A stretch of DNA of 64,000 nucleotides from Armigeres subalbatus (lineage: Eukaryota > Arthropoda > Insecta > Diptera > Culicidae), in NCBI RefSeq assembly GCF_024139115.2, contig NW_026942475.1, positions 62,001-126,000 of the forward strand, written 5' to 3'. Positions 11,296-19,309 of this stretch are shown here, in pieces (positions within the stretch are counted from its first letter, which is position 1; each line of letters starts with the position of its first letter). A program made the translations under genes and the position numbers. Under the pieces are notes generated by a model. The model made no database searches, was not told the origin of the DNA, and was given only the letters and a program-made list of their open reading frames with translations.

Positions 11296-11565
11296 CACTG
11301 AAAAAAAATCCGTGGTAAAAACTACTATTTTGTAGACTACGCTCTTTTTTTAAAACAACCATGAAATTTCAGTAAATTTTACCGTGGTTCCAGAGAAATT
11401 CACAACTGTTTCAGTTCAAGTGACAACATTCCGCATAGGCCACAGTTGATTTCTACTGCGCGCATGGTAAAATCAAACGGGTTTGTTATCTGCTGAAAAT
11501 CGTCGGTGCGTATTCTTAAAATAACCCTCGGAATGGTAGTTTCGACTGCAATATTTTTTTGCGTG
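11296..11565. mobile_element. 270-bp MITE in copy B
   Basis: It is absent from copy A, where AAATATATG joins GGTATTTATC. The ends CACTGAAAAAAAAT and (reverse complement) CACGCAAAAAAATA are imperfect inverted repeats. The apparent target duplication is TG. It is non-coding. Confidence 0.7.
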
Positions 11566-11983
11566 TGGGTATTTATCGGTTTAAATTTTTTTTATACACC
11601 ACTTGGAATGTAATAGAAGCTTACGTAACATGTTTCAATATTTATTTTTGGTTTTATTGTTCAATACGACAAACAGCAATGTTTTTTCCAATAAATTAAT
11701 CTGGCAACTGCGAAGAGATGATTATTTACTTGTGTATGCACATCTTTGTTTGCGTGTTGGCTGGCGTATACGTTGTATTGTTCAGATTGAATGAAGTTGC
11801 ATCGCGTAGATTTTGTACTCACCATTTCACTTATTGCGCTAGTGAATTTGAGTCTTCCGCATTTTATTACATTCACACTACTGTCGTCAAATTTGTCTCT
11901 CACTTCGATTTTTGGAAAGCAGTTTTCAACAGTTTTTGGGCGTGAAGTGAATTAATTGGTACACAGAAAGAAAAATCATTATT

Positions 11984-12830
11984 CAAATTAACCCAGATTA
12001 ATCCACCTAGCGGTGATGGTGCCTTTCCCGTTTTTTTTTTTCGAGTGAGTAATTTCTACGCACTTTTGGTGAAAAAAATGTATTTTGGCCATAACTTCTG
12101 AGCCGGGACTCCTATCAAAAGTTCGTTTTTCGAGCGAACATATAGCCTTTACGTATACTTTGTATACGAGAAAGGCAAAAATGGTATAATTTTCGATCCC
12201 ATAGTTCGATATGGCCAATTTTCAAAAGGATAAAACGGACAGGATTCAACGTCGAATGCAAGTTGTTGTGAGCAAATCGGTTGAGGATAAGTGCCCGAAA
12301 AATGAATGACATTTTTTACGCGATTTTTCCGTATGAATTTGTATTTTGGCCATAACTTTCGATCCCATAGTCCGATCTAACCAATTTCAAATAGGAAACA
12401 GTGAGACAGGATTCTGCGTTGAATGCAACTTGTTGTGAGCAAATCGGTTGAGGATAAGTGCCCGAAAAATGAGTGACATTTTTACGCGATTTTTTCGTAT
12501 AAATTTGTATTTTGGCCATAACTTTTGATCCCATAGTCCGACCTGGCCAATTTCAAATAGGAAACCATAGGACAGGATTTTGCGTCGAATGCAATTTGTT
12601 GCGAGCAAATCGGTTGAGGATAAATGCCCGAAAAATGAGTGACATTTTTTACGCGATTTTTTCGTATGAATTTGTATTTTGGCCATAACTTTCGATCCCA
12701 TAGTCCGATCTGGCCAATTTCAAATAGGAAACAATGGGACAGGATTCTGCGTCAAATGCAATTTGTTGCGAGCAAATCGGTTGAGGATAAGTGCCCGAAA
12801 AATGAGTGACATTTTTTGAGTAGTTTTGCG
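11984..12830 (+). repeat. Satellite-like repeat with 166-bp units
   Basis: The leader begins at about 11990 with the ATTAATCCACCTAGCGGTGA motif, which recurs inverted at about 50860-50895. From 12194 four diverged units follow, starting at 12194, 12360, 12526 and 12693 (period 166-167). Each contains GATCCCATAG, a CAAATCGGTTGAGGATAAG stretch and CCCGAAAAATGA. The last unit leads into (CA)n. Reading frames here are artefacts of the repeat. Confidence 0.85.
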
Positions 12831-12866
12831 CACACACACACACACATACACACACACACATACACA

Positions 12867-12917
<51 letters not shown>
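12831..12917 (+). repeat. (CA)n microsatellite, 87 bp
   Basis: A CA repeat with a few TA interruptions, ending in a G11 run. The 5' end of an R1-clade LINE begins immediately after it, so it is the apparent insertion target. Confidence 0.95.
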
Positions 12918-12919
<2 letters not shown>

Positions 12920-13008
12920 GGGGGGGGGCAGCAGGGACTTTGTCCAAGGGCTTGACGACCCCTCCCCATGGCCACTGCGAGTTAGACCGGGACCATCGTC
13001 CCTAACCC

Positions 13009-13524
13009 CTAATCCCAAGGCGTCAAGCGACCCGTGCCGAGGGGATGCATGGCCAGAGGGGTGAAATAATAAGCTAGGCCTTTAACGGAGCCTGTGGGGT
13101 ACCTGGGCACCCTCCACAGTAATTGTCCCTTACCGCGTCATGCTGGGCTCTGGCGTGGTGGACCTCTTTTCCCGAGCAACTCGTGGGACCAAAATGGAAA
13201 ACCAAGTCAATTCTTCAATTAGTGGTAGTAGTGTAGGCGACAACCCCTTCGCAAGAGGTTAAGAGGCTAATCCCAAGGCGTCAAGCGACCCGTGCCGAGG
13301 GGATGCATGGCCAGGGGGGTGAAATAATAAGCTAGGCCTTTAACGGAGCCTGTGGGGTACCTGGGCACCCTCCACAGTAATTGTCCCTTACCGCGTCATG
13401 CTGGGCTCTGGCGTGGTGGACCTCTTTTCCCGAGCAACTCGTGGGACCAAAATGGAAAACCAAGTCAATTCTTCAATTAGTGGTAGTAGTGTAGGCGACA
13501 ACCCCTTCGCAAGAGGTGGGTTGT
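13009..13524 (+). repeat. 258-bp tandem duplication spanning 5' UTR and ORF1 start
   Basis: The stretch beginning TAATCCCAAGGCGTCAAGCG at about 13009 recurs at about 13267, a period of 258 bp. Each copy contains an ATGGAAAACC start (13194 and 13452). The first copy runs into a TAA within about 25 codons. The second continues into ORF1. Tandem 5' UTR units are known in several LINEs as promoter repeats, but promoter function here is inference. Confidence 0.85.
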
Positions 13525-14645
13525 TCAGGTCTCCGCCTAGGAGGCCAGAGGAAATAGTCGGCAGCTCAGTGCGCAGCGCCAGCGTGGGTCACTCAACCTT
13601 CCTCTCGGCTATAAAAACGTCGGTAGGGGTTATTGACGGCCCATGGCTTGTGGAGGCGATGAACCGCAAACGCGATGGGCTTTCGGCCTTCGAGGTGGCG
13701 ACGGAACAGCTGGACGCCATCATCGACTTTGCGTCATCGAAGCATAATATCAGCAAGGACCTCAAGAGGAGCTTGCAGAAACTTCGAAAGTCGATGCTGG
13801 ACGCCAGGCTGGAGAGGGCGGTCGGAACGGCCAAGTGTAAACCCGTGAAATCGGTGGAGTCGAGGTCTACCCAGACTGAGGATTCGCGGACTCGGACAAG
13901 GTCGAATCGACCGAAGGCGTGCCAGCGAAGACGGTGGTCCCAAAGTCTACCCAGACTGAGGCTCAAGTATTTGCGGGTACGTCGGGGGTGACTGCTCAAA
14001 CGGAGCAGATACAAAAACGGGGGAGACAGTCTCCAGGGGATGAGCTCCCTGGGGGCCGCTCCAAAACGCGGAGGGTTACTACCCCGAACAAGGGTAGTGG
14101 GGCTGGGAAGCTGAACCCCGGTCAGGTACCTCCAAAACCGGGGGAGGAAGGACCTGGAAAGGTCCGTCCACTCAGGAAAGACGGTGATAAGGGGTTACGG
14201 CAGGTTGAAAGTTCTCAGCCGCACCAGACCAGGGAAATAGAGGGGGGTGACGCCTCCTGGACCCTGGTCAAGAACAAGAGGAAACCGAAGACGTCAAGGG
14301 CCGAAAAGAAGGCCCAGGCGAATGAGGGTAGCAAGAAGTTCTAGGGTAGGCGCCAATCGCTCCAGGGCGATGCCCTAGTCATCACGGCGGACGAGGCTAA
14401 GTACTCGGATGTTTTGAAGGCGATGAGGAGTGCCGTCAAGCTCGGTGAACTCGGGACTCGGTGCGCAATGGGACTGCAAAGGCCCTGACAGAAGCAATCT
14501 CTGCCGACGCTGCGGATTGGAGGGACATAAGGCACAATGCTGCACGAACCCTCCCAATTGTTTGATTTGTTCCAGCAAAGCTGTGAACAGCATGCACCCC
14601 ATGGGGGTTCGATGTGCCCGGCGTTTCAGCGTGCTGCAAAATCAA
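13452..14645 (+). pseudogene. R1-clade ORF1 (gag-like) pseudogene, family 1 copy 1
   Basis: I chose ATG 13452 because the product then begins M-E-N-Q-V like its duplicated upstream start. The frame is open to about 13920, shifts, and continues in another frame to a stop at 14342-14344. After about 14455 a deletion joins the N-terminal region to the C-terminal zinc knuckles: W-D-C-K-G then C-R-R-C-x4-H-x4-C and C-x2-C. ORF1 of R1-clade elements is an RNA-binding nucleoprotein needed for RNP formation. This copy cannot make it. Confidence 0.8.
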
Positions 14646-14649
14646 AGTG

Positions 14650-14905
14650 CAGGTAACGCAGCTGGCTTGCTCGGCCTCGCCCTGAGTGTTTGGTGTGCGC
14701 AGGTTTAGAGGAAACGGCGGAACACGTGTTGTTCATGTGCTCATGTTTTCGCGCAATGCGTGACCACATGCTTGCCACATGTGGTCTGGACACTACCCGG
14801 ACAACCTAGTTCGGAGGATGTGTAAAGATGAAGTTGGCTGGAACGCCGTTTAATCGGCTATCGCCCAAATCGTTTCGGAGCTACACAGAAGGTGGCGCGT
14901 GGACT
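14650..14905 (+). pseudogene. R1-clade ORF2 C-terminal remnant, copy 1
   Basis: It starts with the usual ORF2 opening (Q-V-T-Q) and then jumps to the C-terminal region, which has a C-x2-C followed by H-x-L-F-x-C-S. Two or more small deletions break the frame (for example near 14800). The endonuclease and reverse transcriptase are absent. The same fusion is seen, open for 191 codons, at 35633-36208 on the minus strand. Confidence 0.75.
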
Positions 14906-15590
14906 CAAGCGATGGCTAGTTCAGGCGCAAATAAGAGGTGGTCCAAGGGATCGGAGTCGGCTTCATGGGTCATACCGGTGGTCATGCTCTGTGGTCGAAC
15001 TCGATCCTTTTATCGAACAAGTGGCCGCGCGAAGAACAACATGGTATCGTCGCTTTCGCGGCGTCGGTCGACCGGGCGGGTTCCGAGCCCGAGGACGGAA
15101 AGGGGTCCTCGTCAAGGCTGGGGCAGGCGTCGGCAAGTCCCTCTGTGTGCTGGCGAATAGGCCCTATCGCAGAAAGGTCAATTTGGGGTGCACGCGGCAT
15201 CATCATTCTTGATACCAGTCGTGCAGAGGGAAGCAGGCGCGAAGTCGACCCTTCCCACCTTCCGAGGACATAGGGCGTGATAAGGCCACCTGGAAAGCCG
15301 GCAACGCGCTGGCACGATACCATGGTGTTCTTCTAAAAAAGCGAGTTACGATGTTCGGTGCTGCAAGGACACGCAGCTAACCTCGAGGGTGCGTTGTGCA
15401 CTGGCCCCCCTTTGAAGCATTACTTTCTGGTTGTACCGAAGGGACTATGGGCTTGGCGGCAATGGAAACGGTTTAGCGGGTCGGGAATGTAGTCCTGCCT
15501 CCCTCGGTGATCCCTAACCCCGTACTTCCTGGTCAACCCAGGATGTCTGTTGAGCAGATTCCCCCTCCATTGTTTAGGAAGAAAAAAAAA
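14906..15590 (+). other. 3' UTR of family 1, copy 1
   Basis: It matches the inverted copy at about 35264-35930 along its length and ends in A10 before (AC)n. Overlapping frames of 100-110 codons are open here in both copies, but the product shows no domain, so I treat the region as untranslated. Confidence 0.65.
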
Positions 15591-15604
15591 ACACACACAC
15601 ACAC
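15591..15604 (+). repeat. Short (AC)n at the 3' edge of family 1 copy 1
   Basis: About seven AC units lie between the LINE poly(A) and the interrupted CR1-like RT sequence. Confidence 0.85.
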
Positions 15605-15971
15605 AAACTCTTCGGATTTAATCGTTCCAGCAACTTTTTGTATAGGAATCACAAGGGATTCCTTCCAAACTTGTGGCACGTGCCCAGTTTGTATAGATTC
15701 ATTAATTAGGTCCAGCAAGCTGTCTCCGATGACATCAAAGCAGTCTTGTATCACTTTTGCATTTACGTTATCTACACCAGCCGTTTTTCCCATCGAGAAG
15801 CAAATATTCCTTAATTCTTCCAATGTTATTGGGTGAAAGCCTTCAAATCTACAGTTAACATTGATCGGCTGTCGGATTTCGTCGGGTTCATCAACTAATT
15901 CAATAGATGCATTAATCGATGAAACACTGCTGACAAAATATTCGTTAAACTTATCTGCAATTAATTGTTCT
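15605..15971 (-). pseudogene. CR1-like LINE ORF2, RT N-terminal part (segment 3)
   Basis: On the minus strand this reads the region linking endonuclease to RT and the first RT motifs, including A-G-V-D-N-V-N and P-I-Q-K-V, up to the EEF that normally precedes R-P-I-N. At that point it stops at (AC)n. It joins segment 2 (23231-23373) across the I-group LINE: the 9-bp target copy AATTGTTCT (15963-15971 and 23231-23239) lets the frame run through. The catalytic RT palm and the 3' end are missing from the window. Confidence 0.85.
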
Positions 15972-16754
15972 CTCAGTTTAGCTCGAACAAGCAAACGAGA
16001 CGGTCGTTTTCGTAGCGAGTGCTTATTGAGCTTTTTATTTCGGCGCGTTTTCTTTATTCGGACGAGTGGTGTTCCGCCCCATCTACCGGGCGAGTGTTTT
16101 CGGTCGTTCAGTGCTCTTCCCCGTACTTTCGGCGTTAGTGACGGTGGTTCTCGGCGCGTGTGTCGTTGTTTTCGGCGGTTGGTGCTACGCCCCATCTCCC
16201 GGTGCGAGTGCGCGAGTGGCCCCCGTGACGTCATTCGGCGGGGACTCCATCAGTTTCGGCTGATTGACGTGACAATTAATTAAAACCCATTAAAAAATCG
16301 ACTGCCATTTTTTTGGGAATTTCGACGCGAAATTTGGCCAGGGTCTAGTGGGCCACGGCTCCGGGACCTACCCTTGGACCCGACCCGATCTGGCCACTGG
16401 TTCCGGAGATTTTCCGTATTTTCTAGTTTCTGCTGGTCGTGACGTCATTCGGACGGTGACGCCGACCAAGCCCACGTTTCTCCGCGCGGTGGTAGTTATT
16501 TTGCGTTTCGGTGGAGGCGCACGGTACTCGAGGTAAGTGTGAGTGCGAGTGAACCCAGTGCGATGGGTTGAAATTTTCCCAGGCCGTCCTGGTGGAGACG
16601 CTCGGTTACTAGTGCGGTATATAAGTACATAAGAGACTTGTGTGGCGGAAGTGACGATCTCTTTTTTATCAGCGGTGGAGACGCACGGTCGTTCGATTCG
16701 TCGAGTTCTTTTCGAAATCCGCCCGCGTCGTTTGGCGGTGCGCGCGGGTTTATC
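15972..16754 (+). promoter_or_regulatory. 5' UTR of the I-group LINE (likely internal promoter)
   Basis: 783 bp of sequence richer in GC than its surroundings, between the target duplication and ORF1. Motifs such as TTCGGCG and GACGTCATTCGG recur (about 16226 and 16441), suggesting diverged internal repeats. LINEs of this group carry internal promoters at their 5' end. No specific promoter element was verified. Confidence 0.5.
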
Positions 16755-18180
16755 ATGGCGGTGGCCTCGGGCCACCCCATTCGCCTAGGGGACCCAGGGG
16801 GCCCCAGTAATGGCACGATCACCAACCGTATCGACGGTGAATATACCGGGAGACGGCTCCCGAGTTATATGGACCCTGACAACTCATCCGGACCACTCCA
16901 GATCGCGAGACTGCAAGGTGTGAACGGTCGCCCACTTCCGGCCAACCCGTTCCTTCTCCGCCTCTCTGTTGAAGCTTTCCTCGGGGGAGCAATCGAAAGC
17001 GCGAACAAGGAAAACGCAGGGACCTCGTATGCCCTCAAGGTTCGTAACCCGAAACAATTTGACAAGCTGCTGCAGATGGACAAGTTGAGCGACGGAACAC
17101 CGGTATCGGTTATCGAACACCCACAACTGAACTCCGTCAGATGTGTGGTCTCGAACGTGGACGCCAAGGACCTTCCAGACGACTACCTTCTGAGCCAACT
17201 GAAGAATCAAGGTGTGAAGGAGCTACACCGGATCGAAAAGCGACTCCCCGACGGTAAGTTGGCCAATACACCGACGATTATTCTGACCTTCGCAGGCACA
17301 GTCATCCCGGGCCACGTCACCTTCGGCTGGTTCAGATGCCCAACCAGAAACTACTTCCCTTAATCCCATGAGGTGTTTCCGATGTTGGAACTTTAGACAC
17401 ACCGGCAAGCGATGTCCAAGTGCAGAACAACTATGTGGCAACTGTTCCAAGCATCATCCCGCGGACGCCTCAATGGCGACCGACGAGCCCAACAACCGCC
17501 CACAGTGTCCCGACCGATCCTACTGCAAATTTTGCAAAAGCCATGAGCATCTAACCTCCAGCAGAAGATGCCCGGAATACCTGAAGGAGGTTGAGATACA
17601 AAGGATCCTCGTGGACCAAGGTATCCCATACGGCCCAGCAAGGAGAATGTTCGAAGCCCGCTCCGGATCTGGACAAACCGGCTCTTTCGCTCAAGCAACT
17701 ACCCAAAGCAAGGACCAGGAGATCGCAGATTTGAGGAAAATGGTCAAGGACCTGCAAGCGAACAAGACCAGCCAGACATCGGGAGTTGGCAACCGCATGG
17801 AGGCCATCCAACAAAACGGCACGATCGAGGATCTGATCCGAAAAGTGTCGGAGCTGACGGAAACCATTGGCAAGCTGCAAGCTAGTCTCGACGTGAAGGA
17901 CCAAGTCATCGAGAAGCTGCGCGCCATGGTCCAAAGCAGCGACGGCAAGGACACCAGAAAGACCAAGCAAGCCAAGCAAGCCAGCAAAGCAAGCTCAAGC
18001 AAGATGGACACAACTGTTTCTCCAAACCCGTACGACATCTTCAGCGACAGCGAGGAGATGGTCGTCACACCAACACCAACTCCCAAGCGCGATCGCGTCC
18101 CAAGTGACTCCAGCGAGAGTGGAAAGTCCTCAGCTGGAGCCCCACGGACGAAGCGTGTGACAGGTAGAACAGCCAAGTAA
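16755..18180 (+). pseudogene. I-group LINE ORF1 (nucleocapsid-like), frameshifted
   Basis: I chose ATG 16755 (M-A-V-A-S-G) over the in-frame upstream ATG because its product is compact and proline/glycine-rich like other ORF1 starts. The frame ends at a TAA (17361-17363). The protein resumes in another frame at once with M-R-C-F-R-C-W, so one small indel near 17345-17365 broke it. The second half has three zinc-knuckle-like clusters (C-x2-C-x4-H-x4-C at about 17374-17415, then C-G-N-C and C-K-F-C), a charged region with coiled-coil-like heptads (about 17700-17940) and a basic Ser/Lys tail. The expected role is RNA binding in the retrotransposition particle. Confidence 0.85.
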
Positions 18181-18199
18181 GTGGTTTAATAGGCTCTGT

Positions 18200-19003
18200 T
18201 TGCCTCTATTGTATCCTACAAGCTTTTACCTACCCAAACCCCCTCCCATCCTTTTCAATCCTCACTTCAAAACAAATACTTCCGACAATGATGTGCAAGC
18301 CGAGCCTCCCAGACGAGTACTAGTTACTCAAACCTTATCAACTTCTATTCTACCTTTCAACACACCCAACACCCACCCGCCCAATCCCGTGCAAGAACAC
18401 GTACCCGAAAAGGAAAGCAGCAACACACAGGCCGCAGATGAGCATCCGAGTAGCCGGGGCCCCGACAGTGCGGAAGCTACACCCCTACCGGAACTGGCGG
18501 ACAACCTCCGGCGCTCGGACGCTGTCCCTGCTAGCCAGGACACCGTGGGAGTCAAGCGCAAAGCAGACGGCGTACTTGGGACGCTTTTCCTTTCCCCAAC
18601 GGACGACGAGGGACACAAACGTCAAGCGCAAAGTAAGAGCGCCGCAATAGCGGACGAAGCCACATGCCTAAAGGACACCGCGGGAGTCAAGCGTAGAGCA
18701 GACGGCGTACTTGGGACGCTCTTTCTTTCCCCAACGGACAACGAGGGATCCAAGAGTCAAGCGCAAAGCACGGGTGCCGCAAATGCGGACGAAGATTCAA
18801 GCAAAAAGGACACCGTTGGAGTCAAGCGCAAAGCAGGTGGCGTACTTGGGACGCTTTTTCTTTCCCCAACGGACGACGAGGGAAGTCAAGTGCAAGCGCA
18901 AAGTAAAAGTGCCGCTACTGCGGACGAAGCAACGTCCTTCCCTCCGCCCGGAGTAGAATCATCGTCAGCTTTCCTCTACGACCAACTGCATATGACCAGA
19001 TGA
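18200..19003 (+). CDS. Repeat-bearing ORF between ORF1 and ORF2 (unknown function)
   Basis: An open frame of 267 codons lies in the interval where I-group LINEs usually have a short spacer. It contains three in-frame 135-bp (45-residue) repeats starting at 18539, 18674 and 18809. Each begins D-T-x-G-V-K-R-K-A and continues G-V-L-G-T-L-F-L-S-P-T-D. Repeat spacing is exactly a multiple of three and the differences leave the motif intact, which suggests it was translated. It could be a separate ORF, the end of ORF1, or the start of ORF2 after a frameshift. I know no family with this motif. K-R-K-A could be a basic nuclear-entry-like patch, but that is speculation. Confidence 0.55.
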   Translation: MPLLYPTSFYLPKPPPILFNPHFKTNTSDNDVQAEPPRRVLVTQTLSTSILPFNTPNTHPPNPVQEHVPEKESSNTQAADEHPSSRGPDSAEATPLPELADNLRRSDAVPASQDTVGVKRKADGVLGTLFLSPTDDEGHKRQAQSKSAAIADEATCLKDTAGVKRRADGVLGTLFLSPTDNEGSKSQAQSTGAANADEDSSKKDTVGVKRKAGGVLGTLFLSPTDDEGSQVQAQSKSAATADEATSFPPPGVESSSAFLYDQLHMTR

Positions 19004-19309
19004 TGATGATGGTTTGTTTTTGAGGGATATTACTCAGGCGGTCATTCATCCCTACCATATGACCAGGTACGGCCTGACGCCGTTATCAAGCCAGGACCCT
19101 CCCGTGAGTACCCAGCTTTCACCGCAATGTCAGCAGCCCTTGGGGGCGAGGAGCTTGCCTCCGGAAGAGCTCTGGGGGGGAGCACACCTCCACCACCCAC
19201 TTTTTTGCCGTCGCCTCCCCCATCTCTGCCGGTTGCGGGTTCCGGACCCCAACCCTCGATGACAGCATCTTTTCAGCGTCGCAGTCGCATGGCCCAGGTC
19301 CCTGCTCCA

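Larger units (their letters stand above)
7838..11993. repeat. Dispersed repeat copy B (with three insertions)
   Basis: This is the counterpart of 265-2178. Copy B is split by elements at 8000-10553, 10951-11209 and 11296-11565, each absent from copy A at the exact matching point. It stops aligning at 11993, where a satellite-associated sequence begins. Confidence 0.7.
12918..15590 (+). mobile_element. R1-clade LINE family 1, copy 1 (non-autonomous deletion derivative)
   Basis: Its 5' end abuts (CA)n and its 3' poly(A) (15581-15590) is followed by (AC)n. It keeps a 5' UTR, a disrupted ORF1 and only the C-terminal end of ORF2. The ORF1/ORF2 junction (about 14650-14665) jumps from the ORF2 start to its C-terminal CCHC region, removing the endonuclease and RT. 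Copy 2 (35254-37053, minus) has exactly the same junction. Copy 1 also lost most of the ORF1 middle at about 14455. The (AC)n setting resembles the Mino group of R1-clade elements. Confidence 0.85.

Noticed and set aside
12194..12830. Coding frames of 70-108 codons on the minus strand
   Set aside because: They recur in register with the 166-bp satellite and differ by unit, not by codon position.
12816..13064. Long His-Thr or Cys-Val frames over GT/CA tracts (also 44035-44684, 50100-50525)
   Set aside because: They are translations of dinucleotide repeats with no start context or conserved ends.
14892..15323. Overlapping 100-113-codon frames in the R1 family 1 3' region (also 35522-36027)
   Set aside because: Several frames on both strands are open together because of GC-rich sequence; no domain or codon-level conservation seen.
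15861..16283. Plus-strand frame across 15861-16283
   Set aside because: It spans the junction of CR1-like ORF2 (antisense) and the LINE 5' UTR.
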